Assembly: GCF_003726035.1 (NCBI RefSeq)
Contig: NZ_QICD01000008.1
Span: 34,800-98,799 of the forward strand
From: Paraeggerthella hongkongensis
Lineage (GTDB): Bacteria; Actinomycetota; Coriobacteriia; Coriobacteriales; Eggerthellaceae
Length of the DNA: 64,000 bases
Reading direction: 5' to 3'
Part shown: in pieces, positions 50,763 through 59,097 of the stretch
Layout: every line of letters begins with the position of its first letter
Numbering within the stretch: the stretch's first letter is position 1
The notes under the pieces: generated by a model
Databases searched by the model: none
Told to the model about the DNA's origin: nothing
The model's input: only the letters and a program-made list of their open reading frames with translations
Program-made: the position numbers and the translations under genes

Positions 50763-52664
50763 TCAATACCGCCGAGCTGCAGGACCCTTCCCCCGAGAGC
50801 CCTTGCCTCGACGTCCGTCATCGGGCTTCCCCTTCTTGCTCGGACGATCCCGCTTCTCGGCCTTGTCGGGCCTCACCAAGCACGTCGGGCCGTACCCGAC
50901 CAGGTCCATCCTCCCCGTGCGGCGCAAGGCTTCAAGCACCAACGCACGGTTCTTCGGGTCGCGATACTGAATGAGCGCGCGCTGCAAGGCCTTCTCATGC
51001 GGCTTCTTCGGCACGTACACAGGCTGCATCGTGCGCGGATCCACGCCCGTAAAGTACATGGCGGTCGACATGGTGGAGGGCGTCGGGTAGAAGTCTTGAA
51101 CCTGCTCGGGCATGTAGCCCAGATCGCGACAATACTCGGCCAGCTCGACGGCCTCGTCCAACGTCGATCCCGGATGAGACGACATAAGGTACGGCACCGC
51201 GAACTGCTTGAGCCCCAGCTGCCGATTGACCTGGTTGAACTTCTCCAAGAACCGATCGTACACAACGCGTCGAGGCTTGCCCATCACCGAAAGCACCGCG
51301 TCCGACACGTGCTCCGGGGCCACGCGCAGCTGCCCGCTCACATGATGCGCGCACAGCTCCCGCACGAAGTCGTCGCCGTGCTCCTTGTCCGCCAGCACGT
51401 AATCGAAGCGAATGCCCGAACGCACGAACACCTTCTTCACGCCGGGCAGCTTGCGCAACGTGCGCAGCAGTTTCAAGTAATCCTCGTGATCAGCCTCCAG
51501 TTGACGGCAGGGGTCGGGAAACAGGCATCGTTTTCCCAGGCAGGCCCCGTGCTTCATCTGCTTGGCGCAGGCCGGCGCACGAAAGTTCGCCGTCGGACCG
51601 CCCACGTCGTGGATATACCCCTTGAAGTCGGGATCCTGCACGATAAGCTCGGCCTCGGCCACAAGCGACTCGTGGCTGCGAGCCTGCACGATGCGACCCT
51701 GATGAAACGTCAGCGCACAAAACGAGCATTCGCCGAAGCACCCACGGTTGCTGGTCAGGCTGAACTTCACTTCCTTGATGGCGGGAACGCCGCCGGCGCT
51801 CTCGTACATCGGATGGTACGTGCGCGCAAACGGAAGCCGCGACACCGCATCCAGCTCCGCCTGGGTCAAGGGGGCGGCAGGCGGGTTCTGCACCACGAAC
51901 TCGTGATCGGAATACGGCTCCACCAGACGCTTGCCCGTGAACGGGTCGCTGTTTCGATACTGCACGGCAAAGCTGCGCGCGTAATTCAGCTTGTCAGCCT
52001 GCATATCATCGAAAGACGGCAGCATCTCGGCATCGTACACATGGTCCAAGGAACGCGCACGATACGCGGTACCGTCGATGAACGTAAGGTCCTCGATGGA
52101 AAGGCCCGCCGCCAAAGCGTCGGCTATCTCCACCACCGAATGCTCCCCCATGCCGTACGACACCAGATCGGCACCGGAGTCAAGGAGTATCGACCGCTTG
52201 AGCTTGTCCGACCAGTAATCGTAATGCGCCATCCGCCGCAGGCTCGCTTCGATTCCGCCGAGCACGATGGGAGCCTTCTTGTACGTCCGCCGTATCAGGT
52301 TGCTGTAGACCACCGCCGCATGGTTCGGGCGCTTCCCCGCTTCGCCTCCCGGCGAGTACGCGTCGGTGCGGCGGCGCTTCTTTGCAACCGTGTAGTGGTT
52401 CACCATGGAATCCATATTGCCCGCCGAGACGAAAAACGCCAATCGCGGCTCCCCGAACACGGCGATGCTGCCCGGATCGTTCCAGTCGGGCTGCGCGATA
52501 ACGCCCACCTTGTACCCGTGCGCCTCAAGCAAACGCGTGATGATGGCCGTCCCAAACGAAGGGTGGTCCACGTACGCGTCACCCGACACGTACACGAAAT
52601 CAACCTGGTCCCAGCCTCGCTGCTCCATATCAACCCGGCTGACCGGTAAAAATCGCTCCCCCAC
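50763..52664 (-). CDS. YgiQ-family radical SAM protein
   Basis: A 633-residue radical SAM enzyme of the YgiQ (UPF0313) family. The N-terminal part begins FLPVSRVDMEQRGWDQVDFV and has GIEASLRRMAHYDYW. The [4Fe-4S] motif is RGCFGECSFCAL. Further Cys clusters follow (GACLGKRCLFPDPC), suggesting extra cluster or metal binding, and a basic tail ends the protein. The reaction is unknown for the family. I choose GTG 52664, with GGAGG seven bases upstream, over the TTG at 52700. Confidence 0.9.
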   Translation of the reverse strand: MGERFLPVSRVDMEQRGWDQVDFVYVSGDAYVDHPSFGTAIITRLLEAHGYKVGVIAQPDWNDPGSIAVFGEPRLAFFVSAGNMDSMVNHYTVAKKRRRTDAYSPGGEAGKRPNHAAVVYSNLIRRTYKKAPIVLGGIEASLRRMAHYDYWSDKLKRSILLDSGADLVSYGMGEHSVVEIADALAAGLSIEDLTFIDGTAYRARSLDHVYDAEMLPSFDDMQADKLNYARSFAVQYRNSDPFTGKRLVEPYSDHEFVVQNPPAAPLTQAELDAVSRLPFARTYHPMYESAGGVPAIKEVKFSLTSNRGCFGECSFCALTFHQGRIVQARSHESLVAEAELIVQDPDFKGYIHDVGGPTANFRAPACAKQMKHGACLGKRCLFPDPCRQLEADHEDYLKLLRTLRKLPGVKKVFVRSGIRFDYVLADKEHGDDFVRELCAHHVSGQLRVAPEHVSDAVLSVMGKPRRVVYDRFLEKFNQVNRQLGLKQFAVPYLMSSHPGSTLDEAVELAEYCRDLGYMPEQVQDFYPTPSTMSTAMYFTGVDPRTMQPVYVPKKPHEKALQRALIQYRDPKNRALVLEALRRTGRMDLVGYGPTCLVRPDKAEKRDRPSKKGKPDDGRRGKGSRGKGPAARRY

Positions 52665-52702
52665 GCCTGCGCCTCCGTCTTCCTTGCCGTCGCAACGCAA
52701 AC

Positions 52703-52733
52703 AGCCCGCCGAAGCGCTCGGCTTCAGCGGGCT
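52703..52733 (-). terminator. Terminator of the DUF4013 gene
   Basis: AGCCCGC (52703-52709) pairs with GCGGGCT (52727-52733), with GAAGC/GCTTC inside, in total 12 pairs with one mismatch. A short T run follows on the minus strand. It lies between the DUF4013 stop and ygiQ. Confidence 0.7.
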
Positions 52734-52768
52734 GCACTTACCGTTCCATACTACCAGGTTTGTCGGTT

Positions 52769-53665
52769 CTACCGAGGCGGCTGCTGGCCCGCGGCCCTTG
52801 CATGCGCCGCCGCGATCTCAAACGGCATCGGGTCATCCTGGCCACGCCATGCCGGAACTTCGAACTGGCGCGTCCAGTACCCCAGCGCGCGCGAAACCAT
52901 AGCCAAAACGAACACGCTCAGCATCATGGACAGCACGCCGCATGCCACGGCCAACACCACGATCAGCGCCAAAAGCCCGGGAAGCGCCGCGAACAGAATC
53001 GCGGGGCTGTCCGTATGAACAACCGGAATGCCCGCAACCAAGCCAATCGCCACGCCCGCCAGCATGATGCCTATCGTAATCACCGATATGACGAACCCTG
53101 CAACTACCCATAACAGCAACGCCATGCCCAAGATGCGAACCAAGCCGCCGAAATCATGGCGTATCATGGCCCAGATCTTGCCGAACTGCAAGCCCGGAGC
53201 CAAGCGACCGTAAATGCTCATACGCATGATGCCCACCGCCGCGAACACCACCGCGAACAACGTCCCGGCGAAAACGACCACTGAGAACAGCAACGAGAAC
53301 AGCCCGAAAAATGCAAGCGACCCGCCGTATCCGTATCCGTAGCCCGACCAGTTCGCGCCAATGCCCGTGACCATAGCCCAAACAAACTCCAGCACCCAGG
53401 GAATAAGCATGCATACCAAACCTATGACCAGCGCAAAAAACCCGCGGCTGTACAGCCTGCCGTCTTCGTTGCCAAATATGCGAGCAGGCATGGGCGCATG
53501 CACGTTCCAGGCAACATCGCGCGCCCATCCGAACAAGTATCCGAATACGACAATCCACCCGAACACGGGGATCAGTCCAACCAGCGACAACACCGCAAGC
53601 TTGCCGAACCAACCCGGCGAGTTCTTGATATCGTTCCAGGCGGCGCTAAAATAACCTGTCTGCAT
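52769..53665 (-). CDS. DUF4013 membrane protein
   Basis: A 298-residue integral membrane protein with about six helices. It begins GYFSAAWNDIKNSPGWFGK, then GLIPVFGWIVVFGYLFGWARD, a pattern of the DUF4013 family found in Gram-positives and archaea. There are no catalytic motifs. A Gly/Tyr-rich loop (YGYGYGGS) lies near residue 115. The start at 53665 has AGAGG; the frame is open upstream with no site. Function unknown; the neighbours give no help. Confidence 0.8.
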   Translation of the reverse strand: MQTGYFSAAWNDIKNSPGWFGKLAVLSLVGLIPVFGWIVVFGYLFGWARDVAWNVHAPMPARIFGNEDGRLYSRGFFALVIGLVCMLIPWVLEFVWAMVTGIGANWSGYGYGYGGSLAFFGLFSLLFSVVVFAGTLFAVVFAAVGIMRMSIYGRLAPGLQFGKIWAMIRHDFGGLVRILGMALLLWVVAGFVISVITIGIMLAGVAIGLVAGIPVVHTDSPAILFAALPGLLALIVVLAVACGVLSMMLSVFVLAMVSRALGYWTRQFEVPAWRGQDDPMPFEIAAAHARAAGQQPPR

Positions 53666-53762
53666 AGCGAGCCTCTTCTTCTCTTGCTTTCGTTTTTCCC
53701 ACCATACACGCGCGGGATTGCTGCGCAAAAATTCGTTGCCATTCCGTCAGCGGCAAAAAGCG

Positions 53763-55664
53763 ATCGAGTAGGAGGCGCGTCATTAGTTGGCGCGCCGTCC
53801 TCTCACACCACCGTGCGTACCGTTCGGTACACGGCGGTTTCGCTAGCATGCATGCACTTGTTCGTAATAGTCAGAGAAAAACAGGTAGCCTTTGCGGCGC
53901 AGTTGCTCGGTTTTGATGGCAACGCTCAATATCGGGCTGCCGGCTGTTCGCCAGTAGCTTTTCCTAGTGTTGGCATGCTCCCACGCCTTGCCCTTCTCGA
54001 TGCCGCATTTCTGCAGCATCTTGAAGCGAGTACGGACACGCTTCCACTGCTTCCAATAAACCATGCGGATGCGTCTGCGCATCCATTGATCGACGTCTCG
54101 GAGCAGCGATTTCATATCCGCCAGCTTGAAGTAGTTGACCCATCCGCGTACAAACCACGTTATCGCCCGTGGTCTGTATTCGTTAGACATGGCGTTGCTC
54201 CGTGCGGTGAGTTCCCGAACGCGCTCCTTCATCGCCTCGACGCTTTCAGGGTGCACGCGGAATCGGCACTCCCCTTTGTAGCGATAGAGGGCATAGCCTA
54301 GGTACTTCACCTGATTGAAGTTTGCCACGCATGTTTTCTCACGATTCACCTTGAGAAAAAGTTTCTCTTCGATGAAGCGGATGATGGATTCGCAGGTACG
54401 CATCGCCGCTCGTCTAGACTTGCAAAATATCATGCAGTCGTCAGCATAGCGAACGAAGCGATGACCCCTCTTTTCTAGTTCATGGTCAAGTTCATTGAGC
54501 ATGACGTTCGATAGAAGCGGCGAGAGCGGTCCTCCTTGCGGCATGCCTACCTTGGTTTCCTCTAGCTTATCCTTTACCATAACGCCGGCGTTCAAGTATT
54601 TATGTATCAGCGATACTACCCGTCCGTCGGTGACGGTTTCTGATAAGACCTGAATCAATTTTGATTGACATACTGTGTCAAAGAACTTTTCCAAGTCCAT
54701 ATCGACCACCCAGCTAAAACCTGCATCTATATGACGCTTGCAAGCGTAAAGCGCATCGTGTGTGCTTCTTTTTGGTCTGAACCCATAGCTTGAATCACTG
54801 AACTTAGGTTCGAAGAGCGGCGTTAGTTGAGTGACGATAGCCTGCTGCACCACGCGGTCGACTACCGTGGGTATTCCGAGCTTTCTTACCTTGCCTTTCT
54901 CTTTCTTGGGGATCTCCACCCGAAGCACGGGCTGGGGGCGTATTTCCCGCATTTGATTTTGTTGAAGAGTTCGTCTGAATGCTGCTCGAAGTAATCCTTC
55001 ATTTCTGCAACATTCATCTTGTCGATACCAGCTGCACCCTTGTTGGCTTTAACTTTCCCGTAGGCATGCCGCATGTTGTCCTTATCGACGATCCTCTCCA
55101 GCAAATCTGTCGGACAGTGCACGTTGGCGCTTTCGGCAGGGGCTATCCCTTGCGTGCTCGACGCTTCAAGCTGCTCTCCCTGTTCCGCAAGTACCATCGC
55201 CTGCAAGCCCCACAATGTGAGTTGGCTGTCGTTCATCGCACCCATAAGGTAACCTCCCTTCTACTTGCACCGCTAACGGTTCGGCCCTTCCTCGGCGCTG
55301 GACAGCGCTCCAAGTACTATGGCCTCGGCTGACTCCTCATGACAAGCTTTACTCCGTGCCAGCGAAGTTCATCGCTTTGCACGTCCATGAGGCCTCCCGA
55401 GGTAAGCCACGTTTCTTTCCCTCCATCCACCTGCCGCATCTACGCTGTGGGCTTCCGTATAGCTATCGGGCTTTGGTTTGCTTAGCAACCTCACCCACCC
55501 GCTTGCGCCTAATGCGATTCCTGTTCGTCAGGCCAGAGGTTTGCCTCGATGCTTCCTTCAGATTCCACCTCGCGATGGACACCCTTGCACTTGGCTATAC
55601 GCTTCCCGCTATCGGGCGCGTTAGGGACTTTCACCCATTAGAAACGTGCGCATGCTCGGCGCAC
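53763..55664 (-). mobile_element. Group IIC-like intron inserted behind the rplL terminator
   Basis: The 5' end on the minus strand is at 55664, where GTGCGC follows directly after the T-tract of the rplL terminator; GTGAAAGTCCC of domain I is 25-40 bases in. Domain V is near 53795-53830 (GCCGTGTACCG...CGGTACGCACGGTGG) and domain VI near 53768-53790 with GGCGCG/CGCGCC flanking CTAATGA, which holds the branch A. The 3' end is about 53763-53768. The ORF between encodes the reverse transcriptase. Insertion just after a terminator stem and the lack of an endonuclease domain are hallmarks of class IIC. The 475 bases 55246-55720 are intron RNA domains plus the rplL terminator. Confidence 0.88.
53843..55245 (-). 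pseudogene. ltrA: Group II intron reverse transcriptase/maturase, frameshifted
   Basis: Two overlapping frames make one protein. Residues 1-107 (from ATG 55245, AGGGAGG upstream) run through KANKGAAGIDKMNVAEMKDY to GKYAP, then shift. The second frame continues PQPVLRVEIPKKEKGK through GFRPKRSTHDAL, MDLEKFFDTV, GMPQGGPLSPLLSN, the active-site RYADDCMIF and the X/maturase domain (WFVRGWVNYFKLADM) to 53843. There is no HNH endonuclease domain. The break is at a run of five C on the coding strand (54934-54938); six would restore the frame. So the gene is one base short, either a true mutation or a sequencing error in a homopolymer. Confidence 0.88.
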
Positions 55665-55665
55665 T

Positions 55666-55693
55666 AAAAAAGCCCGCTGCAGTGCAGCGGGCT
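55666..55693 (-). terminator. rplL: rplJ-rplL terminator
   Basis: AGCCCGCTGCA (55671-55681) and TGCAGCGGGCT (55683-55693) form an 11-bp stem, followed on the minus strand by six T (55671-55666). The intron begins two bases later. Confidence 0.92.
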
Positions 55694-55720
55694 CTGTGCA
55701 AAGTTCGTTGAACCAGCGAG

Positions 55721-56098
55721 TTACTTCAGGGTAACAGCAGCGCCGGCTTCCTCGAGCTTGGCCTTGATCTCCTCGGCCTTGTCCTTGTTGACGCCCTCCT
55801 GGACAGCCTTCGGAGCGCCCTCGACGACCTCCTTGGCCTCCTTCAGGCCCAGACCGGTGATCTCGCGGACAACCTTGATGACAGCGATCTTGTTGTCGCC
55901 GAAGCCCTCGAGGACAACGTCGAAGTCGGTCTTCTCCTCAGCGGCGGCGCCACCGTCGGCAGCCGGAGCGGCAGCCACGGCCACGGGAGCAGCGGCGGAC
56001 ACGCCGAAGGTCTCCTCGATGTCCTTAACCAGCTCGGAAGCCTCGAGCAGCGACATTTCCTTCAGGGCCTCGATGATCTCTTCACGAGTAACAGCCAT
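55721..56098 (-). CDS. rplL: 50S ribosomal protein L7/L12
   Basis: A 125-residue stalk protein. The N-terminal dimer domain ([21 protein letters not shown]) is followed by an Ala-rich hinge (about residues 35-52) and the C-terminal factor-binding domain with [20 protein letters not shown] and [20 protein letters not shown]. It recruits translation factors to the ribosome. The start at 56098 has GAAAGGA. It is co-transcribed with rplJ, 87 bases downstream, under the L10 leader. Confidence 0.98.
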   Translation of the reverse strand: MAVTREEIIEALKEMSLLEASELVKDIEETFGVSAAAPVAVAAAPAADGGAAAEEKTDFDVVLEGFGDNKIAVIKVVREITGLGLKEAKEVVEGAPKAVQEGVNKDKAEEIKAKLEEAGAAVTLK

Positions 56099-56185
56099 GT
56101 TAGTTTCCTTTCAAAACGGCCGGAGGTTCCGGCCTCTTCTGTTTCATACCATTAGGCGGCATTTCCTATGCCGCCAACGCTGCAT

Positions 56186-56707
56186 TTACGCAGCTTCCTT
56201 CTGATCGGCCACAGCCTTCGTGACCTGGGCAAGACCGCTGGGCACGCCGTTGAGGGCAACAGCAAGACCGCGGGCAACACCGGAAATAGCACCGGCGATC
56301 TGAGCGATGAGCTCTTCGCGGGACGGCAGAGAAGCAATAGCTTCCACCTCGGCAGCCGAAACAGCTGCGCCTTCCATCAAGCCGCCTTTGATCTCAAGGT
56401 TCTTGTTGGTCTTGGCGAAGTTCTTGACGGCCTTAGCAGCGGCAGCCACGTCCTCACCAGCGAACACGAACGCGCTCGGACCTTCCAGCATGTCCTCCAG
56501 CGTGGGCAGCTCGGCCTCGGCCAGGGCGATGTGCATCAGGGTGTTCTTGTACACCTTCAGGCTCGCGCCAGCTTCACGGATCTCCGAGCGCAGGGCCTGG
56601 ATCTCCTTCACGCTCAGGCCGCAGTAATCCACGACCCACACAGCGGAAACGCCGTTCAGATCTTCCTTGATCTTGACCAGCGTCTCTTGGTTCTTTACGT
56701 TGGGCAT
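56186..56707 (-). CDS. rplJ: 50S ribosomal protein L10
   Basis: A 173-residue L10, the base of the L7/L12 stalk. Landmarks: VKIKEDLNG-like N-terminus (LVKIKEDLNGVSAVWVVDY), the LRSEIREAGASLKVYKNTL segment, PSAFVFAGED, and a C-terminal helix that binds L7/L12 dimers. The start at 56707 has AAAGGAGG. In most bacteria L10 represses its own operon by binding the leader; that leader is visible immediately upstream. Confidence 0.97.
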   Translation of the reverse strand: MPNVKNQETLVKIKEDLNGVSAVWVVDYCGLSVKEIQALRSEIREAGASLKVYKNTLMHIALAEAELPTLEDMLEGPSAFVFAGEDVAAAAKAVKNFAKTNKNLEIKGGLMEGAAVSAAEVEAIASLPSREELIAQIAGAISGVARGLAVALNGVPSGLAQVTKAVADQKEAA

Positions 56708-56966
56708 TGGTACACCTCCTTTTCCTCAAACTCGGGTTCCGCCCCTTGCGGGTGGGATCGTCGCTTGAAGAAAAGAAACGACCCCTGCCGTCCAAAGACA
56801 ACAGGGGCCGTCAAAGCGCGAAACTTATCAGAACCACCTCGGCGGGCCGCGTCTCTTCGCGATTAAACCTTTCGGTGCCTGCTGTCTTGGGCAGCGGAAC
56901 TACATCCATTAATGCCGCTTCGAGGAAGCAGCCCTTACAGTTTGACAGGCTTTTTCAGAATGTCAA
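56708..56966 (-). ncRNA. Ribosomal protein L10 leader
   Basis: On the minus strand the leader contains the conserved core AAGACAGCAGGC, GGTTTAATC and GAGGTGGTTCTG (about 56836-56893), matching the L10 leader RNA. TTGACA at 56966-56961 is a likely -35 box, but I see no convincing -10. Closer to rplJ, a stem GGCCCCTG/CAGGGGTC (56809-56780) followed by a T-rich stretch could act as an attenuator. Confidence 0.85.
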
Positions 56967-56967
56967 G

Positions 56968-57009
56968 AAAAAAGTGCGGGGCCTCCCATTTTTTCGGAAA
57001 GCCCCGCAC
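56968..57009 (-). terminator. Terminator of the large membrane protein gene
   Basis: GTGCGGGGC (56974-56982) pairs perfectly with GCCCCGCAC (57001-57009), followed on the minus strand by six T (56973-56968). The L10 promoter begins two bases further on. Confidence 0.9.
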
Positions 57010-57030
57010 CTGTCGTTTCATGCAAGCGAA

Positions 57031-59001
57031 CTACGCCGCATTCCCTTGAGCATCGCCCGTCGCCTGAGCCTTCTCGGCGGTCTTTTCCGCCGCATCGCTC
57101 GAAGACTTGACGCTACCGGAGCCGCCGATGATCTCCTGTGCAGGATTCGTCGGTTCGGCCTCCACGTAGGTGAACTCGATCGTGTCGCCTTCCTTGTACC
57201 CGACGATCTCGATCAGCCCGGGCAACGCGAAGTCGTAGATGCCAGAACCCTCGGCAAGTTTCACGTAGAAGTGAGAGTTGCCTTCCACGACCGCCTGGGC
57301 AATGTGAGAGATCGTGCCCTTCGCCTCGAGCGCGCCCGTATCCACGTCGCCATCGGCAAGAACGCCGTTCGTTGCCAACAGAGCCTGGTATGCCTTCTGG
57401 CATTCGGCAACCGTGTTGCCCACAGCCACGTTCTGGTAGCGCTGGATGTCCAGCATGGCGAACTGCTTCACCAGACCGGCGTCGTCCTTCAAAGCCATGA
57501 AGTACGTCGGCTGTCCTGAGACGTTGATCAGAAGCGGGAACGTCGCACGGTAGCGCAAGTTCTGAACCTGACCCTCTGCGGACTGCATAGCCGATTCTTC
57601 CGTCGCGCCCGAAACCGAGTAGAAATGCGATTCGGCCGTACGCTGGTTGATCAGCACGAAGCCCACGATGGAATTGTCTGCCGTGGCCGAGGTCACGCCC
57701 GTGTACACCCACACGTCATCGTCTTTGGCAATGTAGTTGTAACCCAGGTTGCCATCGGTTCCCGGCGTGGTCTGCACCACGTTGCGCTGACCCAGAACGG
57801 AGTTCAGCCAGCCGTCCTTGTACTTGCCCGACCAGTTGTACTGCTCCAGCAAAAGATCGGTCGGATACGCATGGTCGACCCACTGCGGAACGTCCTGGAT
57901 AGCCAGATCCTGCGTCTCGCCCGTGGTGGCGTCAACCATGACCACGCGCTGAATAGTGGTGCCGCCGAACAGCCCGATGGTACGGGTCTGCACCGGGCAG
58001 ATCCACCACGGATGCCCCTCGTCGTCGATCTCGAAGGACTTCTGATCGAACATGTAGAAGGGATAGCTCAGCTGCACGTGACGATCGATGTTGCGCGCAA
58101 GCGGCTCGGACTCGGAATAGTAGATGGGGCTGTCGCCAAGCTTGACGATCTCAGCATCCTGCGTCGTCATGTTCACCAAGGCGTAAGCCGGGATGCCGCC
58201 GTCGCGGTTCGTGAACCACTTGAACAGGTCCGCGTAACCAAGCGGGCTCACGCGAACGGGCGCGCTCTGGTAGTTGATCTGGCTGTACAGAGGCGAGATC
58301 TCGAACTGGCTCACGAACTCGGGAATGGAGCCCATTTCGCGGTTGCCCAGCAGGATGGCCGAGCTGCGGTCGATAACGGGAATCTCCGAGTAATTGACCT
58401 CTTTGATGTCCTGCGCGAAGTTGTCTTCAGTCGTCTGCAGCACGTTCGCGTACTTCGCGGCATTGCCCGGGAAGATGGACAGCGACGCCACCGCTCCCAC
58501 AACGCCCAGCAGCGCAACCAGAATCGGCAGGTACGACGCCCACTTGAACGCCTTCGCCTTGCCAGGGCTCGGATCCACCTTACTCGTGCCCGTCTCATAG
58601 CTGCGCGACTTGCCCCAGAACAGCAGGAACAACGGCAGCAGGATGAACATGGCCACGAACATCCACGTGTCCGTGCTGTGGATGTTGATGGGCGGATGGA
58701 ACCACCAATACGCGCACAAGCCCACGATGACGATGAGGATGGCAGCCCCGATAAGGGCTTTCTTTCCCCAAGCAGCCACCTGATCAGCGAACGGGATCTC
58801 CACGTTCACGTGCGGCGGCTTTCCACCGCCGCCATTGCCAGAACCCGCAGCGGAATCGCTTGCGCGCCCACCGCGTCCGGCGTTGTCTCCATCGTTGTTG
58901 AACGGCGAGCCGGTGCCCGAACCGCCGAAACCTCCGTCGACGTCCACGCCCGACTGCTTAAGCGCTTCGAGCAGCGCTTCAAATCCGGATGTCTGTTTCA
59001 C
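57031..59001 (-). CDS. Large membrane protein of unknown function
   Basis: I do not recognise this 656-residue protein. Residues 1-70 are Gly/Asn/Ser-rich and hydrophilic, with an N-terminal helix (SGFEALLEALKQSGVDVD). Helices lie at about 82-101, 112-130 and 156-176. The rest (about 180-610) is a large, probably extracytoplasmic beta-rich domain with conserved-looking EIPVIDRSSAILLGNREMG, WWICPVQTRTIGLFGG, DATTGE and DLLLEQYNWSGKYKDGWL. The last 40 residues are Ala/Ser-rich. It starts with GTG at 59001 after AAAGGG. It lies between acnA and rplJ, with its own terminator. Confidence 0.75.
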   Translation of the reverse strand: MKQTSGFEALLEALKQSGVDVDGGFGGSGTGSPFNNDGDNAGRGGRASDSAAGSGNGGGGKPPHVNVEIPFADQVAAWGKKALIGAAILIVIVGLCAYWWFHPPINIHSTDTWMFVAMFILLPLFLLFWGKSRSYETGTSKVDPSPGKAKAFKWASYLPILVALLGVVGAVASLSIFPGNAAKYANVLQTTEDNFAQDIKEVNYSEIPVIDRSSAILLGNREMGSIPEFVSQFEISPLYSQINYQSAPVRVSPLGYADLFKWFTNRDGGIPAYALVNMTTQDAEIVKLGDSPIYYSESEPLARNIDRHVQLSYPFYMFDQKSFEIDDEGHPWWICPVQTRTIGLFGGTTIQRVVMVDATTGETQDLAIQDVPQWVDHAYPTDLLLEQYNWSGKYKDGWLNSVLGQRNVVQTTPGTDGNLGYNYIAKDDDVWVYTGVTSATADNSIVGFVLINQRTAESHFYSVSGATEESAMQSAEGQVQNLRYRATFPLLINVSGQPTYFMALKDDAGLVKQFAMLDIQRYQNVAVGNTVAECQKAYQALLATNGVLADGDVDTGALEAKGTISHIAQAVVEGNSHFYVKLAEGSGIYDFALPGLIEIVGYKEGDTIEFTYVEAEPTNPAQEIIGGSGSVKSSSDAAEKTAEKAQATGDAQGNAA

Positions 59002-59097
59002 GGCATCCCTTTCAGTCTTTCCCCGATACTAAATGCTTAACTATACACCAAGGCGCTCGATCGAATGCGACGATCAAGCGCCCTCGTTACCTTCTTC

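Noticed and set aside
54880..54960. Programmed -1 frameshift in the intron reverse transcriptase
   Set aside because: No X-XXY-YYZ slippery heptamer with a following stem is evident; the five-C run fits a simple deletion or sequencing error better.
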